This document shows, in pieces, positions 23,468 to 35,400 of a stretch of DNA of 64,000 nucleotides; position 1 is the first letter of the stretch; each line of letters opens with the position of its first letter. The notes beneath the pieces were generated by a model, which saw nothing but the letters and a program-made list of their open reading frames with translations, was not told the DNA's origin and ran no database searches. The stretch is from assembly GCA_000469685.2 (NCBI GenBank), contig LS997562.1:10058007-10122006 (forward strand), given 5' to 3'. This DNA comes from Haemonchus contortus. Its lineage: Eukaryota > Nematoda > Chromadorea > Rhabditida > Trichostrongylidae. Position numbers and translations under genes: made by a program.

Positions 23468-26400
23468 GTGGGTACAACCAAGCTTTATGATATTTTTCTG
23501 CGGATTTTCTTTTTTTTTGTTGAAAATCTACGATAATTTTTTCGCTTACGGATTCTCCAGTCAAGGAAAGAGGCAGAATAGCTCACCCACATAAATTACC
23601 TCGGGCAATCCGGAAGTTGTTAATCTTTCAGCTTACATGTATTCGTACTTTTAGAAAAAGTAGTTTGCAAGACTTTACTGCGAGTTGATAGTCTGAATGT
23701 GGCTGGAGAACTCGAAACCTTTTACGCCATAAAGCATTTGATAGGTATTGATTGGAAAAATAGGAGTATAGCCAATAGCAGGGCGGTTCTATCTGGGCAC
23801 TCATTGAAAGAAGCCGAGAAGTTGAATTAAAAAGATGAGTTGTCTAACGGAATGCTCAATATGCATATAATCTATCCTACCAGCTCTTCAAGTCTCAATT
23901 GTGATAGAACCCTGGATGAAAAGCTTTGGGTGAAGGTTCGGTAGAAACCGAATGAAAGAGATCGTAACTAACAAGGGAGGGATTCTTGGTCCCAGGGGTC
24001 ATTCAAGATGAAATAGGTGGTTTCAAAACTGATCTCGAATCTATGTTTCAAATCTGCTAAACGATTCCGGGAACAAAGTTACGGGACCAGCTCTTCCCTG
24101 CGTTATACCACTGCAATGAACGGATTACCGAGCCGATCAAAATAACCACCTGCGCAACGGTGGCGTAGCGGCTAGTGTGGAGGACTGGTAGGCACGACAT
24201 CAAGGTTCGAGTCCTCGATGCATGTGCATGTCTTGCTTTTTTTTGAAACGCATCCTGAACGCTTGCGAAACGTTTTTGGGCTAAATGTTGGGCATCTACG
24301 GGGCTTCCTCACAATTTGGGATTCCGGGGAATAGTGGTATGTTATAACACAGGGGGTATTGGTCCTTAACTTTGTTCCCAAATCGTTCATTAGATTTGAA
24401 GCACAGATTTGAGATCAGCGTTCGAAACTACCTAGGGGGTATACATCACATCTTGAATGACCACTGCGACCAAGTATCCTTGCATTGTAAGAACTGTACA
24501 GCAAATTCCAGTTTCCGAATAATTTTGGAGAGTGAAGATTAGATTGCAGAAATAAGTCCCCTCTCGAAGTTAGGTGATCTGCCATCTGTCTCAACCATCC
24601 ACTCCACCCATCCACCATCAGCTCACTCGAACTCGAACAAGTGGGGGTGTCACTGGAGTTCGAATGAGCTGATGAACCAAAGTCTCGCCCTCAGCTTGAA
24701 TCACACACACCGGAGTTTTGTTCAGCAGGAAATCTTTCAGATTCCTCCAGATTCTTGGGTATTGATGAAGAAAGAACATTCTGATAGGCTTTTAATCAGA
24801 ATTATCAGTTCGTACTTGAATGAAGTTGGAGTACTGCAAGGGGTGCCCTACCGTACGCATTTCCGAGGTTCGAATCACAGATCGGAACCCATCCAAGACC
24901 GTCTGACCCTCTATACCTTGCGGTCGATTGTTCGGTACAATAGGACTGGTCGTATATCAGTTGGTCCGTGGGCACAACATACACTTTCAAACGAAACGAA
25001 GTTTTTGAGTTGAAGTTGAGAGGGTGGCGCTTATTGAAGAAAAAGGGGTAAAAGCCAAGAGTCTTTGTTCTTTCTTTTTCACTGCTTTTTTTCGTTTCGT
25101 TTCCTCCGACTGAATGCCAATCATAGAGAATTGATGAGCTCGGGTTTGTGAATGACGTAAAAATCTCACGATGAAAAAAAAACGATAATTAATGGGTATC
25201 GAATTTCAGGTTGAAATCACATATGAAGGCCGCCAGAAGATGACGTCGTTGAGCGCCAGCTTTGCTCAATTGATGCACAAGGCTCAATCAATGCATCATG
25301 CTTTGTCTCGATGTGAAAAGGTCAGTATCAGAAGGTGGGGGGGGGGGGGGGGGCTGGTGGTGGCATTATACGGGCGAAAGTGGGGGCTAACTGGTCTTCG
25401 ATTCCTAAGCCGTCATTCAAGAAGAAAAAGAAATTGAGGTCGATTCGAGTGCCCATGAATTACCCGAGAATGATTTAATAAAGACCTTAATGGGTTCTTT
25501 TAATGTACCGCAGGGTGTACTGGTAACCTGAGAACCATAGAGAACATTCATGCTCAAGAATTCGATCCCGAGGCTTTGTGAATGGTTATTACGGGCCCTC
25601 TTTCATCTTATTCCTTCGATTTTATGGCGTCTGTAGTCTATTGAAAGCCGAAAAAAGCGTTTGAAAATTTTGCTGTACATCAGTAAAAAAATAAAAAAAA
25701 ATTAAGAAATCGAAATAACCTAAAATTCCATAGATAAGAACGGGTGAACCTACCGGTGAAAAATGAATTGGAAAAAATCGAAATTGAATGCAGTCACCCC
25801 TCTAACTTGATGGATGGATAAATTAAACTTCGAAGAAGACGGTAAGAAGAAGCTCCGCCCCTCAACTCTAAACCCCGCCCACTTAATAAACGATTCATAT
25901 AGAAAAACAGCGATTTTTACGGATCGCTGCTTTTCTATATGAATTGTTTATTAAGTGGGCGGGGTTTGGAGTTGAGGGGCGGAGCTTCTTCTTAACTTCT
26001 TCTTCGAAGTTTAATTTATCCATCCATCAAGTTAGAGGGGTGACTGCATTCAATTTCGATTTTTTCCAATTCATTTTTCACCGGTAGGCTCACCCGCTCT
26101 TATCTATGGAATTTTAGGGTAATATACCATTGAATTCCCGCCAAAAATGCAGAATAATAGGAACAGATGGCGTCATGTTGTACAGCGTAACTTGTTAATC
26201 GGACAAAAAACTTGCGAAAGGGAGTAATGAGCTTCGTTTAACAAGTATTGTCATGTTTTGCCATGTCACCTACAGAGCGTCATGCGTTCTATCCGGAGCC
26301 ACGCCCCTATTTGGTTGAGTATTACTGGAAACGCAATTTTCCCATGTTCTCTTTCTGTTTAGTAAATTGGTTGTTTCTCTTCCCTTTCTAGTGAATTTGT

Positions 26401-29400
26401 TGTTTTTTTGCAAGAATTTTGGAACACTCTCATGAATATTATTTAAGTCTTATTAAGATTTATAATATTCAATCACAAAGGATATATAATTACTATATAG
26501 CGATAGTATATTATATTTATGGGTACATTTATTTCTAGAAAAAATTTAATTTCAACGAATTTAGCCGAGAATCGTTGAGTTAGGTTTATTTTAACATCCA
26601 GCACTCGAAAGTGATCAGGGAGTGGAGCAGCTATCACCTGTATCACCTGTCGTCCCGTTGATCATCGACTTCCTCGAGCGGGCGCCAGTAACGTCTCCAT
26701 TCGTCCCTGTCACGAGCCAGAGTGGTCCAGTGAATCGTTCTCGCTTCAGGGACACGAGGTTCAACATTCCTTTCGTTCAGAGCTTTCTTGAAGAAGTCTG
26801 ACCATCTCGTTGGCGGCCTTCCTGGAGTTCGTTTGATGTCCCGAGGAATCCAGTCAGTAACCGACCTGGTCCAACGGTCATCACTATATCGCATAACGTG
26901 TCCGGCCCACCTGATCTTCGATTTCTTGGCGTAATCAACGGCATCCCTGATCTTCGTTCGGTGACGGAGCTCGGAACTCCGGATTCCCTTCTGCACTTGC
27001 GTGTATAGGGAAATTCCGAGCATCGTCCTTTCACGCCAAAAACAGTGGAGCAGCTATAAGGAACAAAACTAGATTGCAATCAGAAGATCGTAAAGTTGAC
27101 AAACATTAACTAAACATGAAAGTTGGGATAAAAATAATCAAATTTCGAGAACCTGGGACTGGCTCGAATTCGGAGCTTTTTTGAATGAGTGAGGAACCTT
27201 GCAAACTCATCTAAACCACAAATATGACTTATTGGGACTAGTTCTTGTTACTAAGAAGATCCTTTTCTGTATTTATTGGTTTTAAATTGGCTACGATTAG
27301 CTTTTCTTTTTTATTTTAGGAAATGGCTATTTTGCGACGAGATTTGACGGAAGCACGAGCAGAGAGGGAAGCTATGAAAAAGGAAACGCAGCAGATGATG
27401 TTACAGGTTAGTCCGTTTTTCTTAGAATTGAGATCAAATTCTGGTTTCTCATGAGGTTTTCTTCGATCTGATTGTGAGAGAAATTTGGTTGTTTTTCATT
27501 ACTCGTTTGTTTTATTTACCTTATCTATGATTTATTTGTTTTCTTGTTTCTCTTTGTCTTAGTTGCAATGACTCTTATTACGAATCAAAATCCTGTGTCG
27601 TCCAGGCAAATTTTATCCTGATTTCCTAATCTTCATCCATTCGATCTCCAAAGTCCATGACCGGTGGGCGGGGCTAGCTCACGAGTTCGGCCATTTTTAT
27701 TGGCGCTCTTACAGGAAAAGGGAGGGGCTATCTGCAAGAAATGAAGCTGCTGGACTGTCTGTTTTTACTCCTTTGCTACATTACTAAAATTTTGCTTTAT
27801 TTTTTGATGATTTGAACAATTTTGAGCTACTTCGTTGTCGTAATCGTAACCCAAGGTAGGCGTGGCGAATGTGTGACATTAGGTCCAACGGCGTCGTCCC
27901 CCATATTCCAGAAGTAATGCACTCGGTACGTTTTTACAGCCGATTTGTTCACGAAAGGATCGTGACCCAGCACAGTTTCACGTGACTTTCCTTCTGAATG
28001 CCGTATTGATGTATCGAAAGTGGTGAAAAGTCGACTTCATCCAGTAAAGCTCAAAGCACCCAAGCTCAACGTCACTCACGTCATTCATCTCCTTTCGGCC
28101 TGACGATGGAATTGCCACCCGGTCTCTTGAGAGCATGAAATTTGTGACGCCTTCGAAAATGTCTTTGGTTTTTCTCGAGGAATGATTTACCGCCGTCAAT
28201 CACCTCCCCAGCGTGAAATAAAAAAAGTAGCTGCTGCTTCTTGGTCGGGATAAGAAAGGAATTTGCGGGATTTTTTCTAGTGAATGGTCCCGGGGAAAAT
28301 CTGTCTGAACCCCTTATTCTCTCTATTTTTTTCTTGGTTTAGTTGTATAATTGGGCTCTCTTCCCTTTTTGGTCCTTGGCAACATTTTCTGCCTCAATGT
28401 GTTGAAGAATGAATGAGAATGAAAGGCATGTAGAGAGCGCCGGAGAAGCCCTCGAGAATTAAAAATTAGTGACGAATTCCTGCAGGAAAAAGAAATGCAA
28501 GGACTAAAAACATGAGGAAGGGATTCTGAGAAAAAGGGAACGCTATTAAATTATCGGGTACTCGGCTAACGAGGACGTCTTTCTTTTTTCTTTCTGTAGG
28601 TTCACTTCCTCTCTCCGCTTTCTTTTTAGATGTCCGTGAACACCGAGGGAGTCTCTCCAAGGTGTTTGACGTAGGCTACCGAGAATGAGGAGGGGTAGCC
28701 GACGTCAAACACCGAGGGTAGCGCGGAAGTCTAAGATCGATTTCTCATCTAAACTTTTAGGAGACTGGTATCCGTCAAGTTAGGAGCAAGAGCTAATATC
28801 GCGTATTTTTGTCCTGACCGTGGTTTTAGAGGCCCTGCTTATCTCCCTCCCTCATCTTTACCAGGAAGAATCGTATAGGTACATCGATGACGGGATTTCT
28901 TTTCCTTTCCCAAACAACTTGTTTTGGCGCTCGTTCCGGTAGGGACGAGTTATGGCCTCTTGAGTATAACTTATCTTTTTTGGAGGCACGATCCGCAAAG
29001 AAAAAAGATTTTTTTAGAGATTTCTCATTGGTATGATTTCATAGCTCTCGAGTAGACACATGAGACACTATTGGGTTGGAAAGCATCCCAGGTATGGCTC
29101 AGTGAGGGCAGGTGCAAAACCGTGCACTGACCGCCTGATGAAACACTGGCTCACTGGTGATGGAAGGTGAAGACCCCTTCTTGGGTTAATGAATTTTGTT
29201 TCAAAATGATGCATTCGCACGATCGTTGTGGTCTGTAGTGGCATTTGAATGCGTTACTGGCTCGTCTACGCGTACTTACAATGACTTACAAATTGATTTT
29301 CCATAAGAGCAAAGTACCAATCAGCTGAGCATCTCCGGACTATATGGATGGTAGTGGTGCCTACTGACACTACCTCACCTTTGTTGCTGCTCGGGATGTC

Positions 29401-32400
29401 TCGAAGAAAGGGCATAGATCGGTCCGTCTATTGGTAGCGGCTGTTAAAATTTGAAAGGCTAGTTGGTGACAAACTTAGGCTGCAGTACGTTGAAATATGG
29501 TAGAATCGAGGTAGCGGTGTAACGGGTACCACCACTACCACACGAAAGATCTGATGATATCATCCCTGTTACCCTACTAATGCAGGTGCTAGACTTCTCT
29601 GAGGGATAAAAGCATTGGAATGTGCATTGGCGGTCCACCGCAAGCCATAGTTAGTATCAGCGCCTCTATTATACTACATTCCAATGCCCCACAATTTCAA
29701 TGAAATGTGGTTTCATGTTCATGTTTCATGACGCTTCCCTCCGAAGCATTGATTAATTTGTTACTCACTATTGTTACTCAATATCACAAGATTTGGTAGT
29801 ATTTCTCTCTTTCATCAAATATCTGGTAATTAAGGGCTTAGTTCATGATAAATGTGGTTTCTGAGTTCTTTTCCCAGGAATAACCAGTGGCTCCTAAGGG
29901 TAACAGGAAGGACTTTGCCGAGTCCCAAACTCAACAGCTAGGCCATAGTGGGAGCCCCATTACCGGATCGCCCGGACTTCCCGCCCTCGATCGATGTCAC
30001 GCCAGACGAGTGTCGAGGCGATACAGATTGCAATATTCGTTCTGAGACCCACACACAATCAGCTGATCGCCGAGTTATGAAGCGATGTTTTTTCTCTATT
30101 ATTCTTTGCTGTTGGGATCCCCTATTTAATTTCTACCTCGATAGGCTAAAAAGGTCGGCTATTCCTGTTGTTGCTAGGGGTTTTTCGTTAGCTTATGCTT
30201 ATAAGTGGATGAATTTTTGTTTACCGTAGTCAGCTATTCGCACCAGGACCCACACGTGCGCAATGACACACATTGTATAGCTCGTCCAAACGCCCCATTA
30301 TTTTTCATTTTTCTGGTCTCATTCTCGTCCAGCCTCCTTTCTGACACTTTTTCAAAGCCTTTTTCTCTTCGGAAACACCGATTCACGCAGATTCTCCGCC
30401 ATCATCGCACTATTTTCCATCTTATCTTCCATTTTACGTCGTAATTTGGATTATCCAAAAATATCGCAAAGTGTGCCTTCAAGTTCAACAGACCTGGCAA
30501 AGATTGGGAAGTTTCAGCAAGCACAAAGTCATTCCTTAATTTTTAGTGCGACTTTTCATTTTCCATTTTGTGGGTCAAATTTGAAGGATTTATGATGGAT
30601 TCCCGCTACATGATAAGTTCTATTATATTTTACTCTCTTTTTCCCATTTCGGTGCAGGCTCACGTGTGGTGACCGATTTGTGCTTTTTTTTTATCTTCCT
30701 AGGCGAATAATGTAAATGTGATACCAACTGGCCCATCTCGATAGGATGGAAAGCCTGGTTCACCTGGATAAGTTCAATACATGATTTGATCCCTGGACAA
30801 TGCGTTTGGTAGTGCGCCACTTGGCGCTACTCTCTCTCGACACGGCACGACATCTATTCATCGCTCATTGTCAAATTTCAATCCATTGTCGTTATCACTT
30901 CTTCCAGGAGTAATGCTCATCTCAAGCACCTGATAAGGCCCCTTCACCAATTGAGAACTTCTCAGGTGCATGATTAGGACCCCCTTAGTCCTGTCACGAA
31001 TTCCGCCACGCCCGGTTCAGCTCCGAAGTCCAAATCTTTTGGTTCATCAGTGACCCTCACCTGCAGAAGGGCTTAAGACTCACCCTTCGTTCCATACCCC
31101 TTACCATGAAGATTTCTGTTGAATGCAGTGTCTTTCCCGCTTTTTATTGGAGCCTCTATTTTGTTAGAGAAACTCTGACGTGCTCACTTCGTGGCTTTCT
31201 CAAGAATGGACTTTCTCAAGTGGAACGCATCGGCACTTTGTCAGCCACTTCAAATGCCCACTAAATACGGATTCCCTGAATTTGAGCCTCTTATACTTTT
31301 CGAAAACGTCAGAAGGAGTCAATCGCCGAGGTAGCAAAAGGCATGGGGGACCTGGACTTTGAATAAAGATCTCCATTTTCATTCATCGTCAATCTTCAGT
31401 GTGGATGGCATATAATTTCATTATCTCATCTACTCCCAATTGGTTCTTCTCCTAGAAGCCACAGCCCCCTTAGTGAGTATTTGTTTGGCTCTGTTGATAG
31501 TCTATAGAGGATGGTATGACCATTTTTGGGTATTCTCGTTCTTCCTTTTTTAACATTTTTGGCACCTCCATGAAGTCGTGTCTAAAAACTCGAAAGTGGT
31601 CGGGATATGGGGATCGTGGGAGCTACTCTATGTCTTCGCAGGATCCCTGGTTAATTTCATTATTTACGTTTGCTTGCCGCTATGGCGAGAGTGAGGAAGT
31701 CTGGTGATCAGTGATGCTCGAAAGATTGTTTTGTCATACATCTTGTCATTGCGACTTTGTATTACCTCTATCTTCGTCATCAGCGATGACCGGACCAGGA
31801 GGAATAATAAGGACGATTGAAGTAAGCGCTGTTCGGTTTATCCAGTGTACTTCATATGCAAGGTTCTCATTCAGAATCGTATGTACTCGTATTTGAAGTG
31901 CATGAAGGAGGTAAGGGAGTGCAGGTACTTGATTGAGACAGCATTTTTTCTTATCGACCAGGTGGTGCCGATAAAGCAACTAGCGTGAGATGGAGGACTC
32001 GGTAGACTTAGGGAAGATTTGATCGGGGAACCCCAGCTTTCGTTTCTTTTCTTGCATTCAACAACCATTTGATGTTTACAATCGCCTCGGTGAGATTTTA
32101 CGAATGATCCAACACGAGGTGGCTGTAGGTTAGAATATCAAATTTTTTCCGGGGTATCATAAGAGTTGTCATTTTTTTTTTTCTTTGAACATCCACTCTC
32201 TAGAGCTCGTAAAGTCTGATTGACTCGTATCGTATTTTTCATGGGTAAAAAATCAAACTGGAGGGGGGTCATATTTGTCTTCCTTTACTTTTTCTCAGCC
32301 TTGAGGGGTGGATGGAATGATTAAAAAAGAATCAGTGTGAAGCTCGAGTTTAGAGCTGGAGCATTCAGTTGAGAGCGTTTCATCAAGCATATATCTCTTT

Positions 32401-35400
32401 TCATATTTTAACGAACACCGGATCATTCTAATGACTGTTGTATTATTTGCTTTCTTCATTCATGGTGATCAGTAATGATTATGAATGATAATCAGTAATG
32501 ACTAATAATTTCAATAATGACAATAATAATAATCTCACAAAGGGCAAGGGTAATGAAAGGGATAAAGGGCACAGTTCCCGCAAAGCACAATGACGTCAGG
32601 TTTGACATCAAATACCAGGAGGGGGAAATGTCAACTCAGGATTCCACTCGCTAAGAGATGGATCAGGTTTAAAAGCATCGCCGTAAGATCCATTGCCATT
32701 TTCAACAAATTGCTCTGCCAAAACCTTCGAAGTCTCGTTGGTTGCTTCTGAAAGGCTTTTCACTGAAGAATAGCTTCTCTTCGGTTCCTACTTACCAACA
32801 TCCAATATTTAAGGGCACTTATATCAAGTTTTCCCCTACATATTACATATTATTGAATGCTATGTTTTTGTTAATATTGTATTTGGATATTTATGAATGT
32901 CAAAAACACTTGTGAAAGGTACAGGTTTCAGGTACATAGTCTGCAGTGTCAATTGCACGCCAAAACTGCCCCACATGAATCGGATATGATCAAGAAGAAG
33001 CTGGTAAGTACAGCTACTCGAGAGTAAACCTCGTAGTTGTAATGTAATTGTAATTGTAATGTATCTGGTTTTGAAAGAATATCCGGCTATTTTTGCTTCC
33101 CTTCCTTGGTTTTGGCAGATCGGAGTTGGGACCACCCGCTTCTTCAGAGTATTATACATCTAGAAAATCAAAGGGGATGGATAAACAAGAATAATAATGA
33201 TAAATACAAAAGAGACAAGTATAGGTACATTCCTATTACAGGACACTCAAATCGGGCAATTACACGATGTGTTGATGCCATCATTGCGTACTGAATGTGA
33301 ACTCGAAGTGCTTCGGAAAGAGTGCGATCGACAACGGCATTTGATCGGAGCCTTAGAAACGGAAGTATTCGGTGCTCGACTAGCTGCCAAATACCTGGAC
33401 AAGGTGATCTCCGAATTTTACTTTTCGACTTATTCAAAAATACAAAAGTTAAATCACGCCTATATATCGTCCCTTTTTTTGAGAACGTCAATGATAGTGG
33501 GTTTGATTAGTTCGTTACTTAATGGTCCGGGAAGCCGGCAGCTAATATCATGTGAAAGCGATTTCGTGTGCCACCTCTAGCAATGGATTTCGTAGGGTCC
33601 GAAGCACTGACTTTTACGCCTTCCTCACCAACTCCGCCTCCGAGTGGACGTGCTGACACGGCATGGCTGAATTTCGTGACATTTTATGCGTGCAAATAGA
33701 ACGAAGTTTGGCGCAAAGGTTTATACAATCGAGACAACTTCTTGAAAAAAAAACCGAGATTTCAGCGTAAACTCAGCCAAAATTAATTATGTGCCTAGAT
33801 GAGGTCCATACTGTATTCAGCTAACTAGGGATGGCACGAGGCTGAAGATTGTCCGCTGCAATTGTTCGTCGTAGATGATCAGATTAGTGGCTACAGCCAG
33901 AACCGTAGAAGAATGCTGTTTTTAATTGCCAAGATGTGGCATTGCCGTTTTCCCTCAGTTGGCGGATAAGTCTGAACCAAAAAGACGGTGGATAGGGTGG
34001 TCTAGCGCTGCAATTATGCAAACCCAACGACGTCGTCCTAACTGCTTACTCATCTTCACATCACTCATATTCATAATACCCAAAAAAAAAAGATTTCCAA
34101 AGGTTGTTCTGGCAGATCCTTATTTTCACTGCGAATTAGTAAATAGTCCTTATTCGAATTCGATTTCTTTCAGGAATTGGCCGGACGTATCCAGCAAATA
34201 CAGCTGCTTGGACGAAACATGCGTGGGGTTGAGCACGACCGTTTATGGAATCAGTTGGAAGCGGAAATTCATCTGCATCGTCACAAAACCGTAATTAGGG
34301 CGTGTCGGTGAGTGTGTGGGTATGCTTGTAAGTATTTATGAACAACCCTATCTACTCAAGAATGAATCTTCGAACAGTAATAGATAAATATTGGGAATAG
34401 GCGAAAAAAATTGGATCACTGGGGCTATTAGGGCCTACTTGCCATAAGTGGGCTATCAGTAATCGAGTCAGCAATCAACAGCAAAGTTGGTCTGTTGTGA
34501 CGCGTGCATCTGTAGCTGCGATTGAAGCTGTAGCTTGAAACCAGCTGGAAGCTTTCCTTCTTGAATGTTTTTGGTTTCAATAGAACTTTATTTACTTCAC
34601 CACGTCAAGTCATGCAGATCTTGTATTAGGTTGATGCATAATTATTGCGGATTTTTTCGCAGCTCTTTTTCTCTTGAAAGAATTTGACTTTCGAATTTGG
34701 GTTTTTCCTAGAAATGATCTACTTGATTTCCTCTACAAGAATATACTCGAAAAACCATCCATATATTCGCGAAATTAGGCTTTACTACTTCGGGAAAGAT
34801 TGGAAGGTGGCGCACTCATTCCGCGATCTCAGTAACCTTTCAGCGATCGTTCATTAGGTGATCTAGTGAAAGTACACATGATGTCCTGATGGTCAAACAC
34901 GGTCAAATACGGCCAAACATTTTGATATTCTACATTTCCCTGCATTTTACCTGCCTCTATATACTAAGTTGATGAATAATTATTGCGGATTTTTCTAGCA
35001 AATTTTACTTAAAGAAATTACAGAAATACTAAGCAAAGACATATTCAAATAATTACTCCGTAACTTATTCACCATCTACGTCAAGCACTGCTTCCATTGA
35101 TTAGCCAGTCGGATCCCAAAAGTGAAGAAGTTTTGATCCTTACGGGCGGTCCACGCCTTGACATCGGCCATCAAGTCATCCAAATCGACGTAACTTCTAT
35201 TCTCTAGCCATTTATTCGATGAACGGTTGACGAGATAATCCATAAAAGTTTCTGCTGGTGAATATGGCAGATTTGGGGGCAGATCCCATGTCCTGGTTGG
35301 CTCTGGCTGATTGTTCGATCGCCGATTTAATCGTCGAAAAGTTACTGAGATCGCGGAAAGACTGTGCCACCTTCCAATCTTTCTCGAAGTAGTTAAGCCT

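Noticed and set aside
24157..24230. Possible tRNA gene
   Set aside because: Has A- and B-box-like motifs but no 7-bp acceptor stem; it sits in an inverted repeat and fits a SINE head better.
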